Assembly: GCA_036393295.1 (NCBI GenBank)
Contig: DASWHF010000080.1
Span: forward strand, 1 to 31,199
Length of the DNA: 31,199 nucleotides
Origin: DASWHF01 sp036393295
GTDB taxonomy: Bacteria; Pseudomonadota; Gammaproteobacteria; Acidiferrobacterales; UBA6901
Reading direction: 5' to 3'
Below the pieces are notes generated by a model. That model had not been told where the DNA came from. It ran no database searches and saw nothing but the letters and a program-made list of their open reading frames with translations. The translations under genes and the position numbers were made by a program. Positions 14,575 through 22,012 of this stretch are shown here, one piece after another (position 1 is the first letter of the stretch; the number at the start of each line of letters is the position of its first letter).

Positions 14575-15207
14575 ATGAAACTGCTGTCGGTCAACGTCGG
14601 CCTGCCGCGCAGCGTCGTCTGGCAGGGGCGCGAGGTCAGCACCGGCATATTCAAGCAGCCGGTTGAGGGCGAGGTGCGGCTCGATCGCCTCAATCTCGCC
14701 GGCGACGGCCAGGCCGACCTGCGCGTGCACGGCGGCGTCGACAAGGCGGTCTACGCCTATCCGTGGGAGCACTACGGCTACTGGCGCGGGATCCTCGGGC
14801 GCGACGACCTCGCGCCCGGCGGGTTCGGCGAGAATTTCACTGTCGCCGGCATGGCCGAGACGCGGGTGCGCGTCGGCGACGTATTTCGTGTCGGCACGGC
14901 GCTGCTTCAGGTGAGTCAGCCGCGCACGCCGTGCTGGAAGCTGTCGTTGCGCTTCGGGATCGACGATTTCCACGCGCGCTTCAGCTTGAGCCGCCGGGTC
15001 GGTTTCTATCTGCGCGTGCTCGAGCCCGGCGGTGTGGCCGCCGGGATGCTTATCGCGCTCGTCGACTCCGACCCCGATGCCCCGAGCGTCGCCGAACTGT
15101 TCGACCTCAAGCTCGACCCGCGCCCCGATCCGGTGCAGTTGCGGCGCGCGGCGGACGCACCCGCGCTGTCCGCCGGGTGGCGCGAGAGTTTCCGCAAACG
15201 ACTATAG
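14575..15207 (+). CDS. MOSC domain protein (YiiM-like)
   Basis: The 210-residue protein has a MOSC domain with the YiiM arrangement: VHGGVDKAVYAYPWEHY (51-67), PGGFGENFTV (81-90), and SQPRTPCWKLS with the conserved cysteine at 120, followed by a C-terminal helical 3-alpha extension ending in WRESFRKRL. YiiM-type proteins bind molybdenum cofactor and take part in reduction of N-hydroxylated compounds such as N-hydroxylaminopurine. The reaction here is inferred from family only. The ATG at 14575 gives the typical MKLLSVNVG start; ATGs at 14503 and 14542 lie in the divergent promoter region. A TATACT at 14528-14533 is a possible -10. The gene is divergent from heme A synthase and is followed at once by the triple hairpin. 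Confidence 0.9.
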   Translation: MKLLSVNVGLPRSVVWQGREVSTGIFKQPVEGEVRLDRLNLAGDGQADLRVHGGVDKAVYAYPWEHYGYWRGILGRDDLAPGGFGENFTVAGMAETRVRVGDVFRVGTALLQVSQPRTPCWKLSLRFGIDDFHARFSLSRRVGFYLRVLEPGGVAAGMLIALVDSDPDAPSVAELFDLKLDPRPDPVQLRRAADAPALSAGWRESFRKRL

Positions 15208-15210
15208 GAT

Positions 15211-15307
15211 GCTGAAAAAGCCGTTCCATGGCTTTTTCAGCCACGCAAAGCAAAAATGTGATTTTTGCTTTGCTCCATTGTTCAAACATCTGCGTGTTTG
15301 AACAATG
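15211..15307. repeat. Three tandem perfect hairpins
   Basis: Three perfect stems follow one another: 15211-15222 with 15230-15241 (12 bp, 7-nt loop), 15245-15257 with 15261-15273 (13 bp, 3-nt loop), and 15276-15288 with 15295-15307 (13 bp, 6-nt loop). Gaps between them are 3 and 2 nt. The stems have unrelated sequences, so it is not a simple repeat. The block is AT-rich against its surroundings and begins 4 nt after the MOSC stop. The first hairpin may end transcription, though no long U tract follows. Confidence 0.85.
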
Positions 15308-15420
15308 CCGGTCGATCCCTCGACCGACTGAGCCGGCGACGATTCCGATCTGACACGACGAAGCCACCGATTCGGGCGCCGAATGGCGGAAGAAGCCGGG
15401 CCGCGTCGTCGTCCCTACCG

Positions 15421-15426
15421 TATAAT
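15421..15426 (+). promoter_or_regulatory. Candidate -10 hexamer upstream of the PilZ gene
   Basis: A perfect TATAAT lies 120 bp before the PilZ start. No good -35 is visible at the normal spacing, so this is tentative. Confidence 0.3.
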
Positions 15427-15545
15427 ACGCGCCGCCGTCGCCTGCGCAGGGAACCGGAGCACGGCGCAACAACAACAACTCTGGCACCGGGCGTGCGCCA
15501 GGCGCCGGTGCCGGGATGAACCGCAACCACAACACGGAGACGTAC

Positions 15546-15947
15546 ATGAAAAGGAAACGTTCTTACGAAACCCTTCCGACTTCCGGCGAGCATCCGAACC
15601 CGTGGCTGGCGCGCATCGCCGACGAGCGCAACCCGCAAAACAACCGGCGTCGGCACGCGCGCCGCGCCGTGATCGCCGATATGATGGTCTGCCAATGCGT
15701 CACCTGCTTCGGGCGCTGGCCGGTGCGCGATCTGAGCCTCGGCGGCGCCTATGTCGAAATACCGCGCCGTGGGATGCTGGTCGGCATGGCGGTGGACGTC
15801 GCGCTGCAGTTCCGCCTGCACGGCACCACCATCGAGCGCCGGCTGTTCGCCCAGGTGGCGCGCGTCGGCGACACTGGCATCGCGGTGGCGTTCAACCAGT
15901 GTACCCCCGAGGTGCATGCCGATCTGGTGTCGCTGTTGAATTCCTAG
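15546..15947 (+). CDS. PilZ domain c-di-GMP-binding protein
   Basis: The 133-residue protein is a single PilZ domain with a basic N-terminal tail. The two c-di-GMP-binding signatures are present: an arginine-rich RRRHARR at about 34-40 and DLSLGGAYVE at 62-71 (the DxSxxG motif). Such proteins act as c-di-GMP effectors on motility, polysaccharide or pilus functions; the target here is unknown. The ATG at 15546 is preferred because CGGAG lies 6 nt upstream; an ATG at 15516 would add ten residues. Its stop overlaps by 4 nt the stop of the convergent greB gene, through the shared tetranucleotide CTAG at 15944-15947. A possible source of its signal is the GGDEF/EAL protein 2.3 kb away, but this is speculation. 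Confidence 0.9.
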   Translation: MKRKRSYETLPTSGEHPNPWLARIADERNPQNNRRRHARRAVIADMMVCQCVTCFGRWPVRDLSLGGAYVEIPRRGMLVGMAVDVALQFRLHGTTIERRLFAQVARVGDTGIAVAFNQCTPEVHADLVSLLNS

Positions 15948-16450
15948 CCGAACGGCGTGTACTGCACCGCCAGCACCCGGTAGACCGCCTCGCCGGCCGG
16001 CAGCCGCACCCGCACCTCGTCGTCGATGGTCTTATTCAGCAGCGCGCGCGCCAGCGGCGAGTCGATGCTGATATCGCCGCGCGCCGTGTCGATCTCGTCG
16101 GCGCCGACAATGCGGTACGCGTGGATCGCCCCGGCCTCGTCTTCGAGCCGCACCCAGGCGCCGAAGAAGATGCGCCGCGGGTCGTCCGGCCGCCGGTCGA
16201 CGACGGTCAGCTCGTCCAGGCGCTTCTGCAGGAAGCGGATGCGCCGGTCGATCTCGCGCAGCTGCTTCTTGCCGTAAATGTATTCGGCATTCTCGGAGCG
16301 GTCGCCGAGCGCCGCCGCTTCCGACACCGCCTGCGTCACCTGCGGGCGCTTCACCTTCCACAGGAAGTCGTACTCCGCGCGCAGCCGCGCCGCGCCTTCG
16401 GGCGTGATATAGGCGGAACTGCGCGGACGCGGCAGGCGGTCGCGGGCCAT
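15944..16450 (-). CDS. greB: Transcription elongation factor GreB
   Basis: GreB enters the RNA polymerase secondary channel and stimulates cleavage of backtracked RNA. The 168-residue protein has the N-terminal coiled coil (SAYITPEGAARLRAEYDFLW near 17-36, then ALGDRSENAEYIYGKKQLREID) with acidic residues at the tip. The C-terminal FKBP-like domain holds GAWVRLEDEAG, YRIVGADEID and SPLARALLNKTIDDEV. GreB rather than GreA is indicated by the ENAEYIYGKKQLREIDRRIR block and the long basic patch. The ATG at 16450 begins MARDRLPRPRSSAYIT. It starts 1 nt after the stop of the YqiA-like gene, so the two are translationally coupled, and it ends convergent with the PilZ gene. Confidence 0.95.
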   Translation of the reverse strand: MARDRLPRPRSSAYITPEGAARLRAEYDFLWKVKRPQVTQAVSEAAALGDRSENAEYIYGKKQLREIDRRIRFLQKRLDELTVVDRRPDDPRRIFFGAWVRLEDEAGAIHAYRIVGADEIDTARGDISIDSPLARALLNKTIDDEVRVRLPAGEAVYRVLAVQYTPFG

Positions 16451-16451
16451 G

Positions 16452-17030
16452 TCAGCGGGTCTCGTGCAGCGCCAGGATTGCGCCCTTGGATTCGGCCAGA
16501 TGGTCGAAGCGGTGGCTGCCGCCGGGAAACAGCAGGATCTCGCCGCAGCCGCGATAGGCCCCGGCGGTGGCGCGCGAGTCGAGCAGCTCGTCGCCCTCAT
16601 CGAGCAGCACCAGCGTCGGCACGGCCGGGTCGCAGGGCTCGATGCGGTAGGCGCGCAGCGCGCGCACCTGCTCTGCGGTCAGAACGTATTCCTCGCCGGT
16701 CGCCTCGTTGCGCTGCGGGCCGACCACGTCGTCGAGCGCCGCGTCCGGCTTGAGCGCCGGGTTGATCAGCACCAGCGCGGCGCCGACCCGCGGCGCCAGC
16801 CACTGCGCCCAGAAGCCGCCGAGCGAGCTGCCGATCAACACCAGCTTCCTCTCGTCCGGATGTTCGCGCCGCGCGCGCTCGATGTAATCCAGCAGGAACG
16901 TCGCCGCCTCGACGCCGCGGTGCGCCGGATAGGTCGGCGACAGCACCGGGATCGGCGCGAGCCGTTCGCGCAGCCACGCCGCCTTCTGCGAGGCGCCGCC
17001 GCTGTTGAAGCCGTGCAGATAGATGAACAT
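16452..17030 (-). CDS. YqiA-type alpha/beta-hydrolase (esterase)
   Basis: The 192-residue protein is a small alpha/beta-hydrolase of the YqiA/UPF0227 family. It starts MFIYLHGFNSGGAS, carries the nucleophile elbow GSSLGG at 67-72 (probable Ser69), the acid motif LLDEGDELLD near 142-151 and the histidine in FPGGSHRFDH near 168-177. YqiA from E. coli hydrolyses short acyl esters; the natural substrate is unknown. The ATG at 17030 is chosen because homologues start with this LYLHGFNS-like strand, and the longer frame to 17153 has a low-complexity proline-rich leader. It lies directly before greB, 1 nt apart, so the two are one operon. In E. coli yqiA is beside parE and cpdA, which are not seen here. 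Confidence 0.9.
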   Translation of the reverse strand: MFIYLHGFNSGGASQKAAWLRERLAPIPVLSPTYPAHRGVEAATFLLDYIERARREHPDERKLVLIGSSLGGFWAQWLAPRVGAALVLINPALKPDAALDDVVGPQRNEATGEEYVLTAEQVRALRAYRIEPCDPAVPTLVLLDEGDELLDSRATAGAYRGCGEILLFPGGSHRFDHLAESKGAILALHETR

Positions 17031-17172
17031 GAGATCGACGCCGCCGTGCGCGTGCCGCGGTTGGGTGAGGAATGATTGTAGCGCCGGCGGGCGCTTCTCG
17101 GTATCGGGGAACGATGGCGGGGGAGGGCTGATCCTGCCACGAATCGGCGACACGGATGCCGCCCCGCTCAGG

Positions 17173-18003
17173 TCATACGGGCCGGGCGGACCGCGCCGCC
17201 TTCTTTTTGCCGTGCAGGAACCAGCCAGTCAAGGACGCCAAACCGGACAGCAATAACAGCGCGCTCGCCGGCAGCGGCACCGCCGCGACCAGGCTTTGAC
17301 CGATGAGCTCGTGGCCGAGCGTCGTCGGGTGAATATCGTCCCAGAAAAAATAGGCGATGTCTTCATCGCTGCAGGCGAGCGCGCCGAGCGTGTCGAGGCA
17401 GGAATGGGTCACGTCCGCGAACCCGAAGGCCGCGGGATCGGCATACACCTGTCGATGCAGGCCGAAGACGTCACCGATGAACGCCCCGCTGCCGCTCAGC
17501 CCGGCGCCGAGCCGGTCGTTGAACGACAGCGCGGCGTCGGTGAACAGTTGCGACATGCCCGATTCGAGACCGCGGGGAATGAGCCCCAGATCCGGCAGGT
17601 TCGGCACCAGGAAATTGCGCGCGCCGAAGGCACTCAGGCTGTTGATCGCGGCCACGACGTTGTCGGCGGCCGCGGTCGCCGACTGCCCGCGCAGCAGATC
17701 GTTGCCGCCGCCCCACACGACATACAGCGCATTCGGGTCGGCGCGGTTGAACAGCTCGTAGAATGCGACCTGATCGAGAATTTGGTCGGTGGTCGAGCCG
17801 GCGACTGCGTAGTTGTGGCTCTCGTTGTAGCTCAAGCCCAGTAGTGGCACGAAGTACTCTGCCCACAAGGGCCCGTTCGACACGCCGACGCGCGTATCGG
17901 AAAGGCTGTCGCCGAAGACGTAGACGTCGTTGAACGTCGCGGCCCGGACACCTGAAGCGCCGTACAGCAGGCTGAACACCAGCAGGATTCGAAGCGTGCG
18001 CAT
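17173..18003 (-). CDS. Secreted GDSL/SGNH-type hydrolase with VPLPA-CTERM anchor
   Basis: The 276-residue protein has an N-terminal signal peptide (about residues 1-21). The catalytic core is of the SGNH type: GDSLSD at 31-36 (Ser33), GGGNDLL at 98-104 and DDIHPTTLGH at 222-231 (Asp222/223 and His225). Such enzymes are lipases or esterases. The C-terminus is a sorting tail: VPLPA at 242-246, a hydrophobic stretch 247-262, then a basic KKK cluster. This is the VPLPA-CTERM class of PEP-CTERM-like signals that are cut by exosortases. A strong AGGGAGG lies 5 nt before the ATG at 18003. No exosortase gene is in the window. Start and length are ordinary. A phospholipase or carbohydrate esterase role cannot be separated from sequence. 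Confidence 0.88.
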   Translation of the reverse strand: MRTLRILLVFSLLYGASGVRAATFNDVYVFGDSLSDTRVGVSNGPLWAEYFVPLLGLSYNESHNYAVAGSTTDQILDQVAFYELFNRADPNALYVVWGGGNDLLRGQSATAAADNVVAAINSLSAFGARNFLVPNLPDLGLIPRGLESGMSQLFTDAALSFNDRLGAGLSGSGAFIGDVFGLHRQVYADPAAFGFADVTHSCLDTLGALACSDEDIAYFFWDDIHPTTLGHELIGQSLVAAVPLPASALLLLSGLASLTGWFLHGKKKAARSARPV

Positions 18004-18218
18004 GTTGCCTCCCTGTCGGGCGACGCGGCGGTCTTCACCGCGCCGCTACGCTGTACGTGAGCGGAGAATGTAGCGCAGCGGCCGGCGTCGGGCAAATCGC
18101 CGCGTCATGCAGGGATTGTGCCAGGCCGAACGAACGATCTTTCGTCAGTCTCCGCCGCAACTGCCCCGGTATCCGCCCGCGCCCCCGCCGCTGTCTCCGG
18201 GTCCCGGTTCCGATGGGC

Positions 18219-19241
18219 TCAGCGATGATCCCGCACCCGCGCCGTAGACAGCGCCTTCTTGTTGTTACCCTCGTCCGACTCGCTGATGCGCTGCGCGCCG
18301 TCGAGCATCGCCACCACCTCGCAGCAGCTCGTGGCGCTCCAGCGCTTGTTGTCCTGGTGGACGTAGACGGCGATGGTGCGGGTCTCGCCCGGCGCCAGCG
18401 TCTGCGTGAAAGTGCGCTGGAAGCTGCGGCTGTCGCGGCCGGGGTGGGTGAGGCCGACCATGACGTCGAAGCCGGTCACCGGCACGCCGCCGTTGTTGCG
18501 GATCACGAGCTGCACGTGATCCTGGGGGCCGAGGCCGCTCGGGTCGAACTCGAATCCGGTCACCACGTCCCAGAGAAAATCACCGACCTTCTTGTACCAG
18601 GGGTCCTCCTTCCTGGGCGCGTAGAGCCGGAACTGCCCGCGCACCAACTCGAGGTCCGGCAGCACCTGGCGCGAGGTCCGGGTCAGGCAGTTGTTGGCCA
18701 GACTCGCCTCGGCAAGCGCGCCGTCCGGGTTGATGCACAGCTCGAGCCGCATGTTCTCGCTCAGGCCCACGCGCTGCCCGGCGACGCGATCGTCGCCGCT
18801 CTCCTGGCCGGGCCGCAGCCGCGACAGGCTGGTGATGGCGGCGATGCCGGTGAACTGGCGGGTGCCGACGATCTGATCCGCCGGTGAGATCGCATAGGTC
18901 GTCACCGTCAGCCGATAGTGGATCTGGCCGGGCGACTTCTCGCCGAGGCCGATGTTCCTGACCTTGAAGCGCACCTCGTTCGAGGCGATGAACAGGTCGG
19001 AGACGACCAGGTCCGGCGGGCCGACCTGGCGCAGGTCCGGTGCCACGACCGTGGCCGGCGGCGCCGTGACCGGCGCCTGGGCCGGACCGGCCGGTTTGGC
19101 CGGTTGCGCCGGCAGCGGTGCCGCCGGCGGCGCGGTTTTCGGCGCGACCGCCTGGCCCGCCGGCGCCAGTCCCTCGGCCGCCATCGCGGCCGCAGCGCCG
19201 AGCAGGGCAATCGCGCCGAACATTGCCGGTATCGTCTTCAT
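18219..19241 (-). CDS. Secreted CARDB-like protein, unknown function
   Basis: The 340-residue product begins with a signal peptide (MKTIPAMFGAIALLGAAAAMAA) and a Pro/Ala-rich linker to about residue 65. Two CARDB-like beta-sandwich regions follow: one around PDLVVSDLFIASNEVRFKVR, ending in EASLANNCLTR, and a second around HVQLVIRNNGGVPVTGFDV, ending in ISESDEGNNKKAL. The N-N-C/N-N-K ends are typical of CARDB repeats. The role is unknown; such domains are usually adhesion or extracellular scaffold modules. AGGAGG lies 4 nt before the ATG at 19241; the ATG at 19280 would add a non-signal leader. It is followed 215 bp later by the VPLPA-CTERM hydrolase on the same strand and is divergent from the histidine kinase. 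Paired cysteines (SCCEV) may form disulfides. Confidence 0.75.
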   Translation of the reverse strand: MKTIPAMFGAIALLGAAAAMAAEGLAPAGQAVAPKTAPPAAPLPAQPAKPAGPAQAPVTAPPATVVAPDLRQVGPPDLVVSDLFIASNEVRFKVRNIGLGEKSPGQIHYRLTVTTYAISPADQIVGTRQFTGIAAITSLSRLRPGQESGDDRVAGQRVGLSENMRLELCINPDGALAEASLANNCLTRTSRQVLPDLELVRGQFRLYAPRKEDPWYKKVGDFLWDVVTGFEFDPSGLGPQDHVQLVIRNNGGVPVTGFDVMVGLTHPGRDSRSFQRTFTQTLAPGETRTIAVYVHQDNKRWSATSCCEVVAMLDGAQRISESDEGNNKKALSTARVRDHR

Positions 19242-19356
19242 TCTTCCTCCTCGCGGCCGCGCCGGGATGTCGCGTCGCACTCGTTGAGTCGCGGTGCGCG
19301 GCCGCCCGGTTCAAGACCTATGAATAATTGGATTTATCGGGGCGATGAATTTACTC

Positions 19357-19386
19357 TTGGGTAATCGAGCGCCTGCCGGTTATACC
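19357..19386 (+). promoter_or_regulatory. Candidate sigma-70 promoter for the hybrid kinase gene
   Basis: TTGGGT at 19357-19362 and TATACC at 19381-19386 are separated by 18 bp and lie 27 bp before the kinase ATG. This is the AT-rich part of the divergent intergenic region. Confidence 0.4.
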
Positions 19387-19412
19387 GTACTAAACATGCC
19401 GACTCCAGTCTT

Positions 19413-21227
19413 ATGACGGTCGAATCCGCGCCCGCCCCCGCACCCGGGTCCCGAGTGGACGACGCCGCGCGCGGCGCCGATTACAGCCGGCCGATCCTCG
19501 TCGAGCAGCTGCGCGTGCTGCATCGCTACCTGCCGCCGCTGCTGGGCGTGAATCTCCTGGTGGGCGGTGCCATGATCTACGGCCTGTGGGGCATCGCCCC
19601 GCTGCCGGCGCTGAGCCTGTGGGCCGCGGCCCTGGTCGGCATGGTGCTGATCCGCATGGCGTACTACCTGCACTATCGCCGCGCCGCCGATCCGCGCGCG
19701 GCCGACCGGCACAGCCGTTACTTCGTCATCGGCTCCGGATTCGCGGGTCTGTTGTGGGGGGTGGCCGGCGTCGTGTTCTTCCCGCCCGGCGCGCTGGATT
19801 ATCAGTTGTTCATCCTGTTCATATTGGTCGGCATGGGCGCCGGCGCGGTGTCGTCGCTGACCGCCTACATGCCGGCGTTCTACGCGTATTTTCCGGTGTC
19901 GATGCTGCCGGTCGCCGTGCTGCTGTTGGGCGTCGGCGATCCCGTACACTACGGCCTCGGGGTCATGGCGCTCGCCTATGTCGGGGCCCTGAGTTTCTTC
20001 GCGCACAACATCAATCGTTCGCTGGTGCAGTCGCTGCGGCTGCGCTTCGAGAACATCGACCTGGTCAGGGAATTGAGCGTGCAGAAGGAACAGGCGGAGC
20101 ACGCCAATGTCGCCAAGTCCCGGTTCCTGGCCGCCGCCAGTCATGATCTGCGCCAGCCGCTGCACGCCCTGACGCTCTACACCTCGCTGCTGGACGAGCC
20201 CGAACAGCCGCCCAAGGTGCGGCAGGTCGTCGGCCAGATCAATGCCTCGATCAATACCCTGCAGACCTTGTTCAACGCCCTGCTGGACATCTCCAAGCTC
20301 GAGGCCGGAACGCTGATCCCGCAGCGCGAGGACTTCCGGCTGCAGCCGCTGCTCGACCGGCTGGCGAACGACTTCGGCGTGGAGGCCGCGCAGAAGGGGC
20401 TGACCCTGGATATCGCGCCCGGCGACGCGATCCTGCACAGCGATCCGGCCCTGCTGGAGCAGATACTGCGCAATTACCTGTCCAACGCGCTGCGTTACAC
20501 GGAGCGCGGCGGCATCCGGGTGAGCAGCGCACCCGACGCCGGCCTGCTGCGCGTCGAGGTCGCGGACTCCGGCATCGGGATTCCCGCGGACCAGCAGGAG
20601 GTGATCTTCGGCGAGTTCTATCAGCTGGGCAATCCGGAGCGCGACCGCAGCAAGGGGCTGGGCCTGGGGCTCGCGATCGTGAAGCGTATCTCACGCCTGC
20701 TCGGGCACCGCGTCGGCGTGACCTCCACGCCCGGCCGGGGTGCCGTCTTCTACGTGACTGTGCCGGTGGGCAGCGACGCGCCGGATCGGCCCGTCGCGCG
20801 CGCCGAGCCGGTCGCGGACCCGGTACCGGCCGCGCCGACACTGCTGGTGGTCATCGACGACGATCTCAGTGTCCGCGAAAGCACCCGGGCCCTGTTCGAG
20901 CATTGGGGCTGCCGGGTCGTTGCCGGCGCGTCGCTGGACGGCGTGCAGCGGGAGCTCGAGCGCGCCGGCCGGCGGCCGGACGGCATCGTCGCCGATTACC
21001 GGCTGCCCGAGGGCCGCACCGGCATCGAGGCGATCCGGGCGTTGCAACCGCAGCACGGCGACCGCGTCCCCAGCCTCATCATCACCGGCGACACGGCCTC
21101 GGAGCCGCTGCGCGCGCTGCAGGTCAGCGGCGTGCAACTGCTGCACAAGCCGGTGGCGCCGGCCAAGTTCCGCGCCTTCCTCAACAACGTGCGGCGCGCA
21201 GCCGCGAAGCGCGCACCGACGAATTAG
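19413..21227 (+). CDS. Hybrid sensor histidine kinase (membrane, HisKA-HATPase-REC)
   Basis: The 604-residue protein has an N-terminal membrane domain with about six hydrophobic segments (41-200). The kinase core has HisKA with His244 in SHDLRQPLHAL, an N-box with Asn354 and Asn358, and the ATP-lid boxes DSGIGI (385-390) and GLGLGLAI (415-422). A C-terminal receiver has acidic DDD (482-484), phosphoacceptor Asp528 in ADYRLP and Lys579 in LLHKP. The SHDLRQPLHAL box defines a known subgroup of hybrid kinases often found with LuxR-type regulators. The ATG at 19413 has no clear Shine-Dalgarno. The convergent response regulator overlaps this stop by 4 nt, so it is the probable partner, but they cannot be on one mRNA. 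The signal is unknown. Confidence 0.94.
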   Translation: MTVESAPAPAPGSRVDDAARGADYSRPILVEQLRVLHRYLPPLLGVNLLVGGAMIYGLWGIAPLPALSLWAAALVGMVLIRMAYYLHYRRAADPRAADRHSRYFVIGSGFAGLLWGVAGVVFFPPGALDYQLFILFILVGMGAGAVSSLTAYMPAFYAYFPVSMLPVAVLLLGVGDPVHYGLGVMALAYVGALSFFAHNINRSLVQSLRLRFENIDLVRELSVQKEQAEHANVAKSRFLAAASHDLRQPLHALTLYTSLLDEPEQPPKVRQVVGQINASINTLQTLFNALLDISKLEAGTLIPQREDFRLQPLLDRLANDFGVEAAQKGLTLDIAPGDAILHSDPALLEQILRNYLSNALRYTERGGIRVSSAPDAGLLRVEVADSGIGIPADQQEVIFGEFYQLGNPERDRSKGLGLGLAIVKRISRLLGHRVGVTSTPGRGAVFYVTVPVGSDAPDRPVARAEPVADPVPAAPTLLVVIDDDLSVRESTRALFEHWGCRVVAGASLDGVQRELERAGRRPDGIVADYRLPEGRTGIEAIRALQPQHGDRVPSLIITGDTASEPLRALQVSGVQLLHKPVAPAKFRAFLNNVRRAAAKRAPTN

Positions 21228-21844
21228 ACGAGCTGCAGTCGTTTCGCGGCCACGACCGCCTGCGTCCGGTTACTGACACCCAGCGCCTTCATGATCGCGG
21301 TGACGTGCATCTTCACCGTCGCCTCGGCCAGTGCGAGGCTGCGGGCGATCTCCTTGTTGGACTGTCCCTGCGCGAGCAGGGTAAGCACCTCGCGCTGCCG
21401 GTCGGTGAGGCGCGCGAGCGGCGTGTCGGGAGCAGCGCCGCCGGCGGCCGGCTCGGCCAGCGCCGGCGGCACGTAAATGCCGCCGGCCAATACCAGACGC
21501 AGCGCCTGGATCATGATCCGGCCGGTCGAATCCTTCGGCACGAAGCCCATCGCGCCCAGGTCGAGGGCGCGCTGCATATCGGCGCGGCGGGTTTCCGCCG
21601 AGAGAATGACCACCGGCAGCCCCGGATAGCGGTCGCCGAGCAGTTCCAGCGCCGCGAAGCCGTTCATGTCCGGCATGTTGAGGTCCAGCAGCACCAGATC
21701 GAGATCGGCATGCGCGGCGGCGCAATGCAGGGCAGCCGCGCCGTCGGCGGCCTCCAGCACCTCGACCGGTTCCCCCATGCCCGCCAGCACATGCCTGATC
21801 CCTTCGCGAAACAGGCCGTGATCGTCCGCGACCAGCACCTTCAT
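21224..21844 (-). CDS. NarL/FixJ-family response regulator
   Basis: The 206-residue protein has a receiver domain (2-120) with DDH at 7-9, phosphoacceptor Asp54 in LLDLNMPD and Lys104, then a LuxR-type helix-turn-helix (about 144-205) with LTDRQREVLTLLAQGQSNKEIA and VKMHVTAIMKALGVSNRTQA. It binds DNA as a transcription regulator. Family length is normal. Its stop TAA overlaps by 4 nt the stop of the convergent hybrid kinase gene (21224-21227), and the pairing by position suggests phosphotransfer from that kinase. Targets are not visible; the Ig-like lipoprotein is divergent 168 bp away and is the first candidate. The start ATG at 21844 begins MKVLVADDH as expected. Confidence 0.94.
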   Translation of the reverse strand: MKVLVADDHGLFREGIRHVLAGMGEPVEVLEAADGAAALHCAAAHADLDLVLLDLNMPDMNGFAALELLGDRYPGLPVVILSAETRRADMQRALDLGAMGFVPKDSTGRIMIQALRLVLAGGIYVPPALAEPAAGGAAPDTPLARLTDRQREVLTLLAQGQSNKEIARSLALAEATVKMHVTAIMKALGVSNRTQAVVAAKRLQLV

Positions 21845-22012
21845 GCAAGGCTTTCCCGATTCTTGATTGGTGTCCCGAGTATACCCGTACCGACCAAAGT
21901 CTGGGTATCACCGACCTTTGCCGACTGTGGGCAGGGCGTGGCGTCCGGAACAATGGTCGTCGGATCGCGGGCGGCGCGCGCTTGCCTTCGCATGACGAAT
22001 TTCGGGGCAAAC

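Noticed and set aside
15211..15307. CRISPR-like array
   Set aside because: The three stems have different sequences, so there is no repeated unit with spacers.
20903..22012. N-terminal extension of the Ig-like lipoprotein frame
   Set aside because: The frame is open upstream but overlaps the kinase and the regulator. A signal peptide with lipobox begins at 22013, which defines the real start.
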